DNA of 64,000 nt from Muribaculaceae bacterium. GTDB taxonomy: Bacteria > Bacteroidota > Bacteroidia > Bacteroidales > Muribaculaceae. Made by a program: the position numbers and the translations under genes. The stretch spans positions 34,842 through 98,841 of the forward strand of contig JAGAUV010000022.1 in the NCBI GenBank assembly GCA_017620635.1, in the 5' to 3' direction. Positions 61,889 through 64,000 of the stretch are shown here, in pieces. The notes beneath the pieces were generated by a model. It saw only the letters and a list, made by a program, of their open reading frames with translations, was not told where the DNA came from and made no database searches. The stretch's first letter is position 1. Every line of letters starts with the position of its first letter.

Positions 61889-61983
61889 CATCATAAAATC
61901 GGGATATATTCGTAAATTTGCATAATCTTGATATTTGAGTGGGGTCTTAGAGCGTGTGAGGTGTGTTAAATATTATTAATGCT

Positions 61984-62015
61984 CTTGCGCGGTTCGACTA
62001 TAGTTACTAATTTTG
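61984..62015 (+). promoter_or_regulatory. tRNA promoter
   Basis: CTTG (61984-61987), 20 bp, TAATTTTG (62008-62015), ending 14 bp before the mature tRNA 5' end. Confidence 0.65.
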
Positions 62016-62029
62016 CAGCATCAAAACAG

Positions 62030-62101
<72 letters not shown>

Positions 62102-62107
62102 CAAAAT

Positions 62108-62139
62108 AAACCGTCTCGATGTTGTCGCGGCGGTTTTTT
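62108..62139 (+). terminator. Terminator of the initiator tRNA gene
   Basis: AAACCGTC (62108-62115) pairs with GGCGGTTT (62129-62136, one U-G pair), ending in a run of six T. Confidence 0.8.
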
Positions 62140-62164
62140 GTTTACGGAACAACTGTTTTTTATT

Positions 62165-63577
62165 ATGGCGGCAAATAAAGAATCACATCTTATTTCGACG
62201 GCAAGCACAGATGGCCTCGGCAACAGGCCGATAGGAAAGCTATTGCTTCAATATTCGCTTCCGGCGATCATAGCGAGCCTTGCCACGTCGCTCTATAATA
62301 TTGTCGACAGTATATTTATCGGTCGCGGCGTCGGAGCTATGGCCATTACCGGCCTCGCCATCACATTTCCGCTAATGAACCTTGTGGTGGCATTCTGCGT
62401 GCTCGTTGCCGTAGGCGGCTCCACCATCTCGTCGATATTTCTGGGCCAGGGCAATATGGCCAAGGCCTCGCGCGTGGTGGGCAATGTGACCGTGCTGTGC
62501 CTTATCCATGCAGTAATGATCATGACAGTGGGTCTGGTGTGGCTCGACCCGATATTGTATTTCTTCGGCGCCACCGCCGAGACCATACCCTATGCCCGTG
62601 AGTTTATGTACATCATCCTTGCCGGCACACCGATAGCATATGTCTTCCTCGGGCTCAACAACCTGATGCGAGCCACCGGCTATCCGCGCAAGGCCATGAT
62701 CTCGGCCTTGCTGTCGGTGGCAGTCAATATCGTGGCCGCGCCGCTGTTTATCTTTGTGTTCGACTGGGGTATTGCCGGCGCCGCTGTCGCTACGGTACTG
62801 GGTCAGACGGCCGCTTTCGTGTGGGTTCTTGCTCATTTTATCTCGTGCAAGAGCGAGATACACTTTACGCGCAGCTCATGGCGGATCGATATGTCGGTGG
62901 TACGTAAGGTGTACGCCATAGGCATGTCGCCCTTCCTGATGAACTGCTGCGCCTGCCTTGTGGTGGTGTTTATCAACAAGGCCCTGCTCGACAGTGCCGG
63001 CGCCGACGGTAATCTCGCCGTGGGAGCCTACGGTATCATCAACCGAACGTCGATGTTCTTTGTAATGATCATCTTCGGCATCACACAGGGTATGCAGCCC
63101 ATACTCGGCTACAATTACGGCGCGGCAAGCTGGGCGAGAATACGCGAGACCTTGAAGAAGGGCATCATAATAGCATCACTCATATCGCTCGTGGGATGGC
63201 TCGCAACCGAAATCATCCCCGATAAGATAAGCGAGATGTTCACTATCGACGCCTCGATGATAGCGATAGCCCGCGACGGCTTCAGAATATTTTTCCTCTT
63301 CTATCCGCTTGTCGGCTCACAGATAGTGATACAGAATTATTTTCAGTCGATAGGCATGCCCAAGCTGTCGATATTCCTCTCGCTGACCCGACAGCTCATA
63401 TTCCTGTTGCCGCTTCTCTGGATTCTACCACCGCGCTACGGCGTAGACGGCGTGTGGATTGCAATGTGCTCGAGCGACCTTATAGCTTTTGTCCTGGCCG
63501 CTGTCACGGTCGTGATAATGAACCGTAAGATCGCCGCTAAACTTAACTCAATGAAAAATTATGGTCGAAATTCTTGA
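62165..63577 (+). CDS. MATE-family multidrug/Na+ antiporter
   Basis: A 470-residue inner-membrane exporter with twelve hydrophobic helices in two repeats: first PIGKLLLQYSLPAIIASLATSLYNIVDSIFIGRGVG, second VRKVYAIGMSPFLMNCCACLVVVFINKALL. GITQGMQPILGYNYGAASWARI is characteristic of the MepA-like MATE branch. It probably exports cationic drugs against Na+ or H+; the substrate is not determined. Start at 62165 (MAANKES) is the first ATG; an upstream TTG in frame lies just behind the tRNA terminator. It overlaps the next gene by 17 bp. Confidence 0.93.
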   Translation: MAANKESHLISTASTDGLGNRPIGKLLLQYSLPAIIASLATSLYNIVDSIFIGRGVGAMAITGLAITFPLMNLVVAFCVLVAVGGSTISSIFLGQGNMAKASRVVGNVTVLCLIHAVMIMTVGLVWLDPILYFFGATAETIPYAREFMYIILAGTPIAYVFLGLNNLMRATGYPRKAMISALLSVAVNIVAAPLFIFVFDWGIAGAAVATVLGQTAAFVWVLAHFISCKSEIHFTRSSWRIDMSVVRKVYAIGMSPFLMNCCACLVVVFINKALLDSAGADGNLAVGAYGIINRTSMFFVMIIFGITQGMQPILGYNYGAASWARIRETLKKGIIIASLISLVGWLATEIIPDKISEMFTIDASMIAIARDGFRIFFLFYPLVGSQIVIQNYFQSIGMPKLSIFLSLTRQLIFLLPLLWILPPRYGVDGVWIAMCSSDLIAFVLAAVTVVIMNRKIAAKLNSMKNYGRNS

Positions 63578-64000
63578 TCTGCGTGTCGACCCGGCGACAG
63601 CGGCTATCGAAAGCCGTCTTGTGTCGGAGTGTGCCGGCCGTCTTCGCATAGCTCCTGCCCGAATAGCGCGTGTGGATATAACACGCCGGTCTATCGATGC
63701 CCGTCAGCGTAAGGTGGCGGTAAACCTACAGGTAAAAGTGCATGTCGACACGATAGATGAAGATGCAGTGGCGATAGAGTCTGTCGAATACGGCAATGTG
63801 GCGGAATCGAAGCCGGTAATAGTGGTAGGAGCAGGTCCGGCCGGCCTTTTTGCGGCACTCGAGCTTATAGAGCTTGGCCTTAAGCCAGTCGTGTTGGAGC
63901 GAGGCAAGGATGTTGACAGCCGCCGCCTCGACATGGTGGCCATAAACCGCGAGGGGCGCGTCGATCCTGACTCCAATTATTGCTTCGGCGAGGGTGGTGC
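63561..64000 (+). CDS. FAD-dependent dehydrogenase-like protein (3' end outside the window)
   Basis: The first 146 residues of a flavoprotein cut off by the window edge. After an N-terminal domain of about 90 residues (VEILDLRVDPATAAIESRL... with ARIARVDITRRSIDARQRKVAVNLQVKV) comes the FAD-binding dinucleotide motif VIVVGAGPAGLFAALELIELGLKPVVLERG. The segment then ends in DSNYCFGEGGA, typical of the COG2509-type FAD-dependent dehydrogenases, whose reaction is unknown. Start ATG at 63561 lies within the MATE gene end. Confidence 0.88.
   Translation, partial: MVEILDLRVDPATAAIESRLVSECAGRLRIAPARIARVDITRRSIDARQRKVAVNLQVKVHVDTIDEDAVAIESVEYGNVAESKPVIVVGAGPAGLFAALELIELGLKPVVLERGKDVDSRRLDMVAINREGRVDPDSNYCFGEGG

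Overview
The window is a 64 kb piece of chromosome from a member of the Bacteroidota. It is most likely a gut Bacteroidales of the Muribaculaceae/Bacteroides type with fairly high GC. Three things point there: promoters of the Bacteroidota form TTTG-N19/20-TAnnTTTG (at least ten good matches), almost no Shine-Dalgarno sequences, and the gene content (phylum-type rhamnose operon, LptD-like protein, CotH lipoprotein, glycogen debranching/synthase/GH57 operon, many ECF sigma factors). Nearly all of it is intact core-type sequence. The only clear sign of transfer is a lower-GC AbiE toxin-antitoxin pair at 25.6-27.2 kb. No integrase, transposase, prophage, CRISPR array or rRNA was seen.

Layout. 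0-9 kb: two paralogous ECF sigma factors, DUF1846 protein, pheS, TIGR02757 protein, nucleoside phosphorylase, dprA, thioesterase, rubrerythrin and a Spy-like periplasmic protein. 9.4-18 kb: an export cassette (adaptor, ATPase, TolC, two FtsX-type permeases) followed by its NtrC-type response regulator and histidine kinase; a repeat-rich palindromic site lies upstream. 18-25.5 kb: LptD-like protein, then rhaB-rhaA-rhaT-rhaD. 25.6-27.2 kb: AbiE pair. 27.4-35.2 kb: seven tightly packed genes on the minus strand led by an ECF sigma factor and a likely anti-sigma protein, ending with a TonB receptor and a CotH lipoprotein. 35.2-38.8 kb: ROK kinase, GH43 lipoprotein, ADP-ribosylglycohydrolase lipoprotein. 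38.9-42.7 kb: metY-metX-hom behind a leader region. 42.8-46.4 kb: etfB-etfA-acyl-CoA dehydrogenase. 47.3-52 kb: glycogen operon. 52.3-58.9 kb: receiver/PEP-synthase-like fusion, coiled-coil protein, thrC, a small protein, an acyltransferase and a nitrilase. 59.6-64 kb: cysK, DUF2130 protein, initiator tRNA-Met, MATE exporter and the start of an FAD protein.

The most interesting item is the leader of the metY-metX-hom operon. A short ORF there (42519-42620, minus) has six Met codons within eleven. Its last codons form the 5' arm of an 11-bp antiterminator that is mutually exclusive with an intrinsic terminator ending in seven U. This is the logic of a classical ribosome-mediated attenuator, but sensing methionine. 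I see no SAM riboswitch. Other points of interest are several leaderless promoters, a receiver-domain fusion lacking the PEP-synthase phosphohistidine domain, an inverted repeat at the AbiE start codon, and clustered TGTCCG elements before the export cassette.
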